A stretch of 64,000 nt of DNA from JALYRV01 sp040902895 (GTDB lineage Bacteria > Acidobacteriota > Vicinamibacteria > Vicinamibacterales > SCN-69-37). Of the stretch, positions 16,771 to 24,302 are shown piece by piece. The stretch lies in the NCBI GenBank assembly GCA_040902895.1, contig JBBDWL010000049.1:94608-158607 (forward strand), in the 5' to 3' direction. A program made the position numbers and the translations under genes. The first letter of the stretch is position 1, and every line of letters begins with the position of its first letter. The notes under the pieces were generated by a model. The model saw only the letters and a program-made list of their open reading frames with translations. It searched no databases and was not told the DNA's origin.

Positions 16771-19089
16771 TTACAGTTCCAACCGTCGCAGACGCAGTGC
16801 GTTCAGGATCACCGACACCGAGCTGAAGGTCATCGCCGCGCTCGCCCAAATCGGGCTGATGAGCGTTCCGGTGAAGGGATATAGCAGGCCCGCCGCCACC
16901 GGCACGCCGAGCATGTTGTAGACGAACGCCAGAAACAGATTCTGCCGGATGTTCTTCATCGTGGCGCCGCTGAGCGTGCGCGCGCGCGCGATACCGCGCA
17001 GATCGCCCTGCACCAGCGTGATGCCGGCACTCTCCATGGCCACGTCAGTGCCCGTACCCATCGCAATGCCGACCGTGGCCTCGGCCAGCGCCGGCGCGTC
17101 ATTGATGCCGTCGCCCGCCATCGCCACCGTGGCGCCGCGGCTTTGCAGCTCGCGGATGGCGTCGCGCTTCTCGGCAGGCAGCACCTCCGCGCGCACATCG
17201 TCGAGCCCCAGCGAGCGGCCGACGGCTTCGGCGGTGGTGCGGCTGTCGCCTGTGAGCATCACGACGCGCAGACCCTGGTGCTTCAGCAGGCGCAGCGCTT
17301 CAGCCGTGGATGGCTTGATGCGATCGGCCACGCCGAGCAGGCCCGCGGCCTCGCCGTCAATCGCGACGAAGATCACGGTCTGCGCCTGCTGACGAAGCGC
17401 CTCGGCCTGCTGCGACAGCACTGACGTATCGACGCCCTTCTCCGTCAGGAAGCTCGACGTGCCGACAAACACGGTGCGGTTCCTGACCACGGCGGATACA
17501 CCTCTGCCGGTCATTGAATCGAAACGATCGGCGTCGACAACCGGGACGCCGCGCTCTTTGGCGCCGCGCACGATCGCCGCAGCCAGCGGATGCTCGCTCG
17601 AGCGCTCTGCCGCCGCCGTCAGCTCCAGCAGCGTTTCCTCGTCAAAACCTCGCGTGGGACGCACGGTCACCAGGCTCGGCTTTCCTTCCGTGATGGTGCC
17701 GGTCTTGTCGACGACGAGCGTGTCGACCTTCTCCATGCGCTCGAGCGCTTCGGCATGTCTGATGAGGACGCCGGCGGTTGCGCCGCGTCCGGTGCCAACC
17801 ATGATGGCCATCGGCGTCGCAAGCCCCAGCGCACAGGGGCACGCGATGATCAGCACCGCCACGGCATTGACCAGACCGAGCGCATAGCGCGGCTCGGGCC
17901 CCCAGAGAGACCAGCCGATGAAGCTGAGCACCGCGACGACGATCACGGCGGGCACGAACCGGGCCGCCACCAGATCGGCAAGACGCTGGATTGGCGCGCG
18001 GCTGCGCTGCGCTTCCGACACCATCTTCACGATTTGCGCGAGCAGCGTATCGGCGCCGACCCGCTCCGCACGAAACACGACGCTGCCGGTGCCGTTGATG
18101 GTGCCGCCGGTGACCTTATCGCCCTGCGCCTTCGAGACCGGCATCGGCTCGCCGGTCACCATCGACTCGTCGATCGAGCTGCGGCCCTCCGTCACGACAC
18201 CATCGACCGGAATCTTTTCCCCAGGCCGCACACGGATCGAATCACCCACGACCACGCTGCTGATGGGAATGTCGTGTTCGCCGCCATCTCTCAGCACGCG
18301 CGCTGTCTTCGGCGCAAGGCCCAGCAACCCGCGGATGGCCGACGAGGTCTGGCTGCGCGCGCGCAACTCGAGCACCTGGCCGAGCAACACGAGGACGGTG
18401 ATGACGGCGGCTGTGTCGAAGTACGTTTCGACTGCGCCGTGCATGTGAAAGCCGTCGGGGAATATTCCGGGCGCCAGCGTGGCCGCGGCGCTATAGAAGA
18501 ATGCGGCGCCGACGCCCATGCCGATCAGCGTGAACATGTTCGGCGATCGATTGACGATCGAGGCCCACATCCGCTCGAAGAACGGCCATCCGGCCCACCA
18601 CACCACCGGCGCCGTGAGCACAAGCGCGATGACATTGGCCGTGCGGAGATCCAGCCGTCCGCCAAGTCCGGCGCCAAGCACCATGTCGGTCATGGCCAGC
18701 AGAAACACGGGCGCCGTCAGTGCTGCCGCAATCTTGAGGCGGCGCGTCATGTCGACGAGCTCGTGGCTCGGCTGCTCCTCGAGCGTGACCGCGCGCGGTT
18801 CGAGCGCCATCCCGCAGATCGGACATGAGCCGGGCCCGATCTGCACGATCTCGGGATGCATGGGGCAGGTGTATTCCACTCCGTCCGCCGCTGGCGCCGC
18901 GGTCGCCGCGGGCGGTGTGGGCGCAGGTTTCGAATCCCCCAGATATCGCTCCGGGTCGGCGTCGAACTTCGCCTTACATCCTTTTCCGCAGAAGTAATAG
19001 GTCTGGCCCTGGTAAACGCTCGTGCCCGCGGCCTTTGCGGGGTCGATCGTCATACCGCAGACGACATCTTTGACTTTGGTGGGTTCCAT
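16771..19089 (-). CDS. copA: Heavy-metal (copper-type) P1B ATPase
   Basis: 772 residues. Instead of HMA domains the N terminus has a YHS domain (DVVCGMTIDPAKAAGTSVYQ, FCGKGCKAKF) and a heavy-metal-binding CPMHPE...CPICGM segment. The P-type core follows: ACPCALGLATP metal site in the membrane, DKTGT phosphorylation site, TGE (MVTGEPMPV), SEHPLAAAI (HP motif) and GDGINDAPAL. It should export Cu+ or a similar ion. The ATG at 19089 gives MEPTKVKD; the longer open frame upstream is translated tRNA. The gene begins 8 bases after the tRNA-Leu CCA and may be read through from it. Confidence 0.94.
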   Translation of the reverse strand: MEPTKVKDVVCGMTIDPAKAAGTSVYQGQTYYFCGKGCKAKFDADPERYLGDSKPAPTPPAATAAPAADGVEYTCPMHPEIVQIGPGSCPICGMALEPRAVTLEEQPSHELVDMTRRLKIAAALTAPVFLLAMTDMVLGAGLGGRLDLRTANVIALVLTAPVVWWAGWPFFERMWASIVNRSPNMFTLIGMGVGAAFFYSAAATLAPGIFPDGFHMHGAVETYFDTAAVITVLVLLGQVLELRARSQTSSAIRGLLGLAPKTARVLRDGGEHDIPISSVVVGDSIRVRPGEKIPVDGVVTEGRSSIDESMVTGEPMPVSKAQGDKVTGGTINGTGSVVFRAERVGADTLLAQIVKMVSEAQRSRAPIQRLADLVAARFVPAVIVVAVLSFIGWSLWGPEPRYALGLVNAVAVLIIACPCALGLATPMAIMVGTGRGATAGVLIRHAEALERMEKVDTLVVDKTGTITEGKPSLVTVRPTRGFDEETLLELTAAAERSSEHPLAAAIVRGAKERGVPVVDADRFDSMTGRGVSAVVRNRTVFVGTSSFLTEKGVDTSVLSQQAEALRQQAQTVIFVAIDGEAAGLLGVADRIKPSTAEALRLLKHQGLRVVMLTGDSRTTAEAVGRSLGLDDVRAEVLPAEKRDAIRELQSRGATVAMAGDGINDAPALAEATVGIAMGTGTDVAMESAGITLVQGDLRGIARARTLSGATMKNIRQNLFLAFVYNMLGVPVAAGLLYPFTGTLISPIWASAAMTFSSVSVILNALRLRRLEL

Positions 19090-19097
19090 GAATGAGT

Positions 19098-19185
19098 TGG
19101 TGCCGGGGGTGGGGATCGAACCCACATGGCCTTTTGGGCCAGGGGATTTTAAGTCCCCAGCGTCTGCCAGTTCCGCCACCCCGGC
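19098..19185 (-). tRNA. tRNA-Leu (anticodon TAA), CCA encoded
   Basis: An 85-base type II tRNA (19101-19185) plus encoded CCA (19098-19100). The acceptor stem begins GCCGGGG on the minus strand and is closed by CCCCGGC. The anticodon loop CTTAAAA gives anticodon TAA (plus-strand 19149-19151). There is a long variable arm (GGCCC-AAAA-GGCC region), and the T-arm GTGGGTTCGATCCCCAC is perfect. Confidence 0.97.
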
Positions 19186-19236
19186 GGGTTCCTCCGAGTT
19201 TAGCGTGGGTTCGCGCTGCGTGGACGAACCTAGTGC

Positions 19237-19249
19237 TATGCTCCGCGGC
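19237..19249 (+). promoter_or_regulatory. -10 element for a leaderless start
   Basis: TATGCT at 19237-19242, 7 bases before the ATG at 19250, leaving no room for an untranslated leader. Confidence 0.4.
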
Positions 19250-19411
19250 ATGGCTACCTACCTCGGAACGCGTTCGCTCGGCATGCTGCTGCTTGGGATT
19301 TACCTGGTGCTGGTTGGCATCATGGGTCTCGTCACGACGCTGGCGATACCGCCCATCGTGCTGGCGGTGCTGGCGCTCGTCGCGGGCATCCTGATTCTGA
19401 TCGGGCGCTAG
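19250..19411 (+). CDS. Small two-helix membrane protein
   Basis: 53 residues, MATYLGTRSLGMLLLGIYLV and then two hydrophobic helices (LLGIYLVLVGIMGLV, PIVLAVLALVAGILILIG). It is too small for homology-free assignment, but it starts at a well-placed -10 and its hydrophobic pattern is clean. It lies divergent from tRNA-Leu/copA, and its TAG stop is the first base of the 9-mer array. Confidence 0.7.
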   Translation: MATYLGTRSLGMLLLGIYLVLVGIMGLVTTLAIPPIVLAVLALVAGILILIGR

Positions 19412-19491
19412 TCGAGTAAGTCGAGTAAGTCGAGTAAGTCGAGTAAGTCGAGTAAGACGAGTAAGAGAAGTAAGGGCAGTAAGGGCAGTAA
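19411..19491 (+). repeat. Nine-unit 9-mer array (NNNNAGTAA type)
   Basis: Five identical units GTCGAGTAA followed by GACGAGTAA, GAGAAGTAA and two GGGCAGTAA. The last five bases are constant and the first four drift. It sits between the stop of the 53-residue gene and the reconstructed stop of the convergent gene. Confidence 0.9.
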
Positions 19492-19497
19492 GGAATC

Positions 19498-19707
19498 AGT
19501 GGATCGTCGACGTTCCCGGCAGAATGGGCATCGTCTGCCGTTTCAATGCGCTNNNNNNNNNNNNNNNNNNNNNNNNNNNNNNNNNNNNNNNNNNNNNNNN
19601 NNNNNNNNNNNNNNNNNNNNNNNNNNNNNNNNNNNNNNNNNNNNNNNNNNNNAGTGGATCGTCGACGTTCCCGGCAGAATGGGCATCGTCTGCCGTTTCA
19701 ATGCGCT
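19498..19707. other. Assembly gap flanked by a 55-base duplicate
   Basis: Bases 19498-19552 and 19653-19707 are identical, and 19553-19652 is exactly 100 N. This is a scaffolding join of two contigs that in fact overlap by 55 bases; the true genome very probably has no gap here. Confidence 0.92.
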
Positions 19708-20019
19708 CGTGATGAGGGCGTCGAGCTGCTGCTGGTCGGCATCGAAGGGTCCGGCCACGGCGGCGCCCATCGGAATCTCGATGGCGATGACGACGCCGCC
19801 TTCGGCGGGTTCGACGATCCAGCTGAATCCGCGGAGCGCGACCGGCCGCGGCTCGTCTGAGTCAGGATTGCGGGCGCGATCGATGGCGCGCAGGATGCCG
19901 CGCAGCACGTCTTCGACTTCGCATTCCGTCCAGGCGCGCGGCGGCGTGGCGTTACTGACGATTTCGGTCACGGCACGATCGCGTTCCCGGAGCACGACTT
20001 CCACGGTGTAACTCGTCAC
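19653..20019 (-). CDS. Hypothetical protein, about 122 residues, cut by the assembly gap
   Basis: Starts MTSYTVEVVLRERDRAVTEI and continues with a compact alpha/beta pattern (TECEVEDVLRGILRAIDRAR, VALRGFSWIVEPAEGGVVIA). When the duplicated 55 bases are collapsed, the frame closes with TSTIH and a TGA at 19496-19498, giving about 122 residues. No family is recognised. It ends 2 bases before the crotonase stop on the same strand, so it is probably the downstream member of that operon. Confidence 0.75.
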
Positions 20020-20021
20020 GG

Positions 20022-20789
20022 CTACGTATCCTTCCAGCGCGGCGGGCGTTTCTCGACGAAGGCCCGGATGCCTTCCGCGGCATCCTCGGTCGACATCAGG
20101 TCCTTCAAGTATAGCTGCTCGATTCGCGGCAGCAGGCGCTCGATCGCGTCGTGGGCGGTGAGCCTGAGGGCGCGCACGGCGTGGCGCAGCGCGGCGGCCG
20201 AGTGCGGCGCCAGGTGACGCGCGAACCAGTTTTCAACGGCCGCGTCGAGCAGATCGGCGGGAGCCGTCAGTGTGATGAGGCCCGCCTGCGTCCACTCCTC
20301 CACCGGCTGTGGCGCGCCGGTGAGGGCGGCGCGTGCCGCGCGCGCGTACCCGGCCTTCAGCGGCAGCAGCACGCTGCCGACCGGCGGCAGCACGCCGAGC
20401 GCGATCTCGGGCAGCGCGAACGACGATCCGCTGGCCGCCATGATGAAATCGCATGCGAGCGCGAGCTCGAAGCCGCCGCCGAGACATCGGCCCTGCACGA
20501 CGGCGGCGGTCGCGGCCGGCAGCGCGAGCATCTCGCGCACGAGCTCGTGCATCTCGGGCAGCGCGTGCTCGATCTCGCCAGGCGCGTGCTCGGGCACGCT
20601 GGCGCCGAAGCTGAAGTCGGGGCCGTCCGAGGCAAGGGTGACGAGTTTCAGTCGCGGCGCGCGGCTGACATCCTCGAATGCGGCCCGCAGGCCGATCATG
20701 ATCTCACGCGTGAGAATGTTGCCTTTGGGATGCGAGAACCGCAGCGCGGCGCGCGATCCCGTCTCGTCAAACGCGATCGAGACCGGCAT
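20022..20789 (-). CDS. Enoyl-CoA hydratase/isomerase (crotonase) family protein
   Basis: 255 residues. Crotonase oxyanion-hole stretch AAVVQGRCLGGGFELALACD and second active-site loop SSFALPEIALGVLPPVGSVL; both glutamates (GGGFE and LPEI) are present. From memory the pattern is closest to cyclohexadienecarbonyl-CoA hydratase-type members, but the substrate is not certain. ATG 20789 (MPVSIAFDETGSR) overlaps the end of the upstream DUF255 gene by 23 bases. Confidence 0.86.
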   Translation of the reverse strand: MPVSIAFDETGSRAALRFSHPKGNILTREIMIGLRAAFEDVSRAPRLKLVTLASDGPDFSFGASVPEHAPGEIEHALPEMHELVREMLALPAATAAVVQGRCLGGGFELALACDFIMAASGSSFALPEIALGVLPPVGSVLLPLKAGYARAARAALTGAPQPVEEWTQAGLITLTAPADLLDAAVENWFARHLAPHSAAALRHAVRALRLTAHDAIERLLPRIEQLYLKDLMSTEDAAEGIRAFVEKRPPRWKDT

Positions 20790-22947
20790 GCAGTTCCTCG
20801 GGACTGGTGACAGGTGCGTTGCAGGTGAAATCGCGGCATACGTACGCGGTGGCGACGCCGCCGCGCATCGACATGCCCGCCATCCACGGCAGAAGCGCGC
20901 TGAGCGCCTCCTGATTCGCCGGATCGACCGCGATGTGGGCCGCGAACGGCAGATACCGCGATGCCGCGGCCTCATGCAGCGCACGTGTGTCGCTGCGGCC
21001 GGCGGGTCCGACGATCACGATCTGCGTGAAGGCCGCGTGCCGCGCCGACAGGACGGACGCCAGAAACGGCACGACGCGCGCCACGCGTCCCAGGTTTGGA
21101 CCGAAGCGCGCGAGCGCTTTGTCCGCGCGGTCGAAGGCGTCCCGCGCGCCGGTGAGGTGGGCGATGACCAGCTCGTTCATCGCGGCCACCGATCCGGCCG
21201 ACGGTTCGGCGCCGTCGTAATCCTCTTTCATCCGCAGCAGCAGCTCGGGATCCTGCCCCGACGTGCTGAACCACCCGCCCGCCTCGTCATCCGCGAACAG
21301 CGCATGCTGCCGCTCGCGCAGCCGCAGCGCCCATTCGAGCCATTCGGCGGCGCCGGTGGTCTGGAACAACTCCAACAGCCCGAACACCATCGAGGCGTAG
21401 TCTTCGCAATAGCCGTCGATCGCCGCCTCGCCGTCGCGATAGCGCCGCAGCAGCATCTGTCGATCGCCATTCCACAACAGGGTGCGGATTGACGCGGCCG
21501 CGCGGGCCGCGGCCTCGCGCCATGACCCGGCGCGCGGATCGGACGGCAGCACGCGCGCGGCCCTGGCGAAGGCCGCAATCATCAGGCCGTTCCAGGCGCT
21601 GAGGACTTTGTCATCGAGATGCGGGCGCGGCCGTCGCGCCCGCACGGCAAGCAGCGCCTGGCGCGCGCGCGCGAGCGCCTCGGATACGGCGCCGTCGCTC
21701 AGCGATAGACGAATCGCAATGTCTTCGATCGGCTCAGCGACATAGAGCACGTTCTGGCCCGCGAGCTCGCCATGCGGATCCTCCAGCGCGTTGCCGTCAG
21801 GCTCAATCCCGAACCGGCGCTTGACGACGGGAAAGTCAGTGCCCGTGACTTCCGCGATTTCGGCCTGGCTCCAGGTGTAAAACGCGCCTTCCACCTTCGT
21901 GGCGTGCGCCGCTTCGGCGGACACGTCTGCGTGAGGTTGACCCGCCATAGCGCCGTCAGGCGCGACGGCGGGAATACTGTCGGCATCTTCAGCCGAATAG
22001 AACGCGCCGCTGGAATCCGTCAGCTGATCGCCCACATAGGCGAGCGTGCCGGCGGCGACGTCCGCGAAGAACGGCTCGCGCGCCGCCTGCGATGCTTCGA
22101 GACAGGCGAGCACGAGTTGCGACTGGTCGTACAGCATCTTCTCGAAATGTGGCACGCGCCACTTGGCGTCGACCGAGTACCGGTGGAAGCCGCCGCCAAG
22201 CTGATCGTGCATGCCGCCGAGCGCCATCGCGCGCAGCGTCGCCGACGTCATGTCGAGCGCCGATTGATTGCCGGTCCGCGCATGTTCGCGCAACAGGAAC
22301 AGGAGCTCTGATGGCCGCGGGAACTTCGGCGCGCCGCCGAAGCCGCCGTGCTGTGCGTCGAATGACGATCGCCATGCGTCGAGCGCCGCGTCGAGCGCAT
22401 GAGCCGGCGCGACGCTCTGGGATCCGGCCGGTGCCGAGATCGGTGACGCGCTCTGGCGCAGCCGATCGGTCAGCACGGCGGCGGCTTCGGTCACGCGAGG
22501 ACGCTCGTCGCGCCACACGCGCATGATCTCGCGCAGCACGTCGATGAACCCGGGACGGCCCCAGCGCGAGTCGGGCGGAAAGTACGTGCCGCCGAAAAAC
22601 GGCTGCAGGTCTGGCGTGAGAAACACGCTCATCGGCCAGCCGCCGCTGCCGGTCGTCGCCTGCACGAACGCCATGTAGACGCGATCGACGTCGGGCCGCT
22701 CCTCACGATCGACCTTGATCGAGACGAACCCGTCGTTCAACACGTTCGCGATCGCATCGCTCTCGAACGACTCGCGCTCCATCACATGACACCAGTGGCA
22801 TGTCGAATAGCCGATCGAGAGAAAGATCGGCTTGTCTTCAGTGCGGGCCTTCGCAAACGCCTCGGCGTTCCACGCATGCCAGTCGACCGGATTGTGCTGA
22901 TGCTGGAGCAGATACGGGCTGCGCTCGCGCGCGAGACGGTTCGCCAT
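20767..22947 (-). CDS. Thioredoxin-domain protein DUF255 (YyaL/spermatogenesis-associated 20-like)
   Basis: 726 residues. The N-terminal thioredoxin-like domain is typical: RLARERSPYLLQHQHNPVDW, then STCHWCHVMERESFES with the CxxC, then VKVDREERPDVD-type (here IKVDREERPDVDRVYM). A large alpha/alpha-barrel glycosidase-like region follows (HFEKMLYDQSQL, DDKVLSAWNGLMIAAFARA). The full-length family is about 670-750 residues. Function is unproven; cytoplasmic. Divergent from the PfpI gene with 55 bases between. Confidence 0.93.
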   Translation of the reverse strand: MANRLARERSPYLLQHQHNPVDWHAWNAEAFAKARTEDKPIFLSIGYSTCHWCHVMERESFESDAIANVLNDGFVSIKVDREERPDVDRVYMAFVQATTGSGGWPMSVFLTPDLQPFFGGTYFPPDSRWGRPGFIDVLREIMRVWRDERPRVTEAAAVLTDRLRQSASPISAPAGSQSVAPAHALDAALDAWRSSFDAQHGGFGGAPKFPRPSELLFLLREHARTGNQSALDMTSATLRAMALGGMHDQLGGGFHRYSVDAKWRVPHFEKMLYDQSQLVLACLEASQAAREPFFADVAAGTLAYVGDQLTDSSGAFYSAEDADSIPAVAPDGAMAGQPHADVSAEAAHATKVEGAFYTWSQAEIAEVTGTDFPVVKRRFGIEPDGNALEDPHGELAGQNVLYVAEPIEDIAIRLSLSDGAVSEALARARQALLAVRARRPRPHLDDKVLSAWNGLMIAAFARAARVLPSDPRAGSWREAAARAAASIRTLLWNGDRQMLLRRYRDGEAAIDGYCEDYASMVFGLLELFQTTGAAEWLEWALRLRERQHALFADDEAGGWFSTSGQDPELLLRMKEDYDGAEPSAGSVAAMNELVIAHLTGARDAFDRADKALARFGPNLGRVARVVPFLASVLSARHAAFTQIVIVGPAGRSDTRALHEAAASRYLPFAAHIAVDPANQEALSALLPWMAGMSMRGGVATAYVCRDFTCNAPVTSPEELHAGLDRV

Positions 22948-22990
22948 GCGGCTGTCTTCATGCTAACTGCCGCCCCGAACACCGGCAAGC

Positions 22991-23002
22991 TACAATTGCC
23001 GC
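22991..23002 (+). promoter_or_regulatory. -10 element for a leaderless start
   Basis: TACAAT at 22991-22996, exactly 6 bases before the ATG at 23003, so the predicted transcription start is the A of the start codon. No Shine-Dalgarno is present. Confidence 0.5.
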
Positions 23003-23548
23003 ATGAGTCTGCGCCTCCAGGGCAAGCGGGTCGCCTTGCTCGTCGAAGACGATTTCGAAGACTACGAGCTCACAGGCCCTTTCGACGCGCTCAAAGCCGA
23101 AGGCGCGGATGTCGTCATCGTCGGGCCCGCGGCCGGCAGACAGTTCCGCGGTAAAAAGGGCGAAGCGACGGTGACATCGGACGTGGCCGCGAGCGCCGCG
23201 CGGGTGAACGACTTCGACGCGCTGGTGATTCCGGGCGGCTATGCGCCCGACAAGATGCGATTGCGTCACGCGATGGTGGACCTGGCGCGCGACTTCGTCG
23301 AATCGGGCAAACCGGTCGCGGCCATCTGCCATGGGCCGCAGCTGCTCATCAATGCCAACGTCCTTCGCGGCCGCACGCTCACCTGTTGGCCCTCGATCGC
23401 CATCGACGTCAAGAACGCGGGCGGCCTGTACGTGGATCGCCCGGCCGTGCGCGACGGCAACCTGATTACATCGCGCAAGCCCGACGACGTGCCCTTCTTC
23501 AACGAGGCAATCATCGCCGCCCTGAGTCCCGGCGCCGATGCCGACTGA
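23003..23548 (+). CDS. DJ-1/PfpI family protein (YhbO-type)
   Basis: 181 residues. The nucleophile elbow is PVAAICHGPQLLINANVLRG, with the catalytic Cys and following His. An upstream Glu lies in FEDYELTGPFDAL, and the strand ALVIPGGYAPDKMR is typical. These proteins act as glyoxalase/deglycase-type stress enzymes or intracellular peptidases. The start is leaderless. The last 11 bases overlap the ABC ATPase gene. Confidence 0.9.
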   Translation: MSLRLQGKRVALLVEDDFEDYELTGPFDALKAEGADVVIVGPAAGRQFRGKKGEATVTSDVAASAARVNDFDALVIPGGYAPDKMRLRHAMVDLARDFVESGKPVAAICHGPQLLINANVLRGRTLTCWPSIAIDVKNAGGLYVDRPAVRDGNLITSRKPDDVPFFNEAIIAALSPGADAD

Positions 23549-24302
23549 CCTCGCCATCGAGACGCACGGCCTGACGCGCGCGTTCGGCGACCTGCGCGCC
23601 GTCGACGGCATCGACCTCGCCGTGCCGGCCGGGTCGTTCTTCGGTTTTCTTGGACCGAACGGCGCCGGCAAGAGCACGACCATCAAGTGCCTGACCGGTC
23701 TGCTCCGCCCGACGGCCGGCACGATGCGCATTCTCGGCATCGATCCGCTGGCCGATCCGATTGCGGTCAAGAAACAGGTTGGCGTCTTACCCGAAGATCT
23801 CGCGCTGTTCGATCGGCTCACGGCCGTCGAGACACTGACGTTTGTCGGCCGCGTGCATGCGCTTCCAGGCGCCACAATCGACAGCCGCACGAGCGAACTG
23901 CTCGAGCTGATGTCGTTGACGGGCGCGCGCAACGATCTGGTCGCCGACTTCTCGCACGGCATGCGCAAGAAGCTCGCGCTTGCCGCGGCCCTGCTGCCCG
24001 CGCCGCGCCTGTTGTTCCTGGATGAGCCCTTCGAGGGCATCGACGCGCTCGCGTCGCGGCAGATCAAAGATCTGCTGCACGCGTTCGTCGGGCGCGGGGG
24101 CACGATCTTCCTGACCTCGCACATCCTCGAGATCGTCGAGCGGCTCTGCGATCACATTGGCGTCATTGCGAACGGACGCATGGTCGCGCAGGGCACACTG
24201 GCCTCGCTGCGCGAAGGGCGCGCCGGCCAGTCGCTCGAGCAGTTGTTCGTCGGCCTCATCGGCGGTCCCGCCGAAACCTCCATCGCGCTCGACTGGCTCT
24301 GA
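23538..24302 (+). CDS. ABC transporter ATP-binding protein, ABC-2 type exporter
   Basis: 254 residues. Walker A FLGPNGAGKSTTIKCLTG, Walker B RLLFLDEPFEGID, H-loop IFLTSHILEIVE. The signature is a variant, DFSHGMRKKLALAAALL, where most have LSGGQ; this form is common in EcsA/ABC-2 exporters. It overlaps the permease start by 1 base (TGATG), so the two make one exporter. Confidence 0.92.
   Translation: MPTDLAIETHGLTRAFGDLRAVDGIDLAVPAGSFFGFLGPNGAGKSTTIKCLTGLLRPTAGTMRILGIDPLADPIAVKKQVGVLPEDLALFDRLTAVETLTFVGRVHALPGATIDSRTSELLELMSLTGARNDLVADFSHGMRKKLALAAALLPAPRLLFLDEPFEGIDALASRQIKDLLHAFVGRGGTIFLTSHILEIVERLCDHIGVIANGRMVAQGTLASLREGRAGQSLEQLFVGLIGGPAETSIALDWL

Noticed and set aside
17590..18828. A 412-codon frame antisense to the copper ATPase
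   Set aside because: Composition (Arg, His, Asp rich) and lack of motifs show that it is a shadow.
19090..19251. Extended N terminus of the copper ATPase
   Set aside because: The extra residues (ELADAGDLKSPGPKG) are the well-known translation of a tRNA-Leu gene.
19411..19491. CRISPR array
   Set aside because: Units are 9 bases long with no spacers of normal length and no cas genes.
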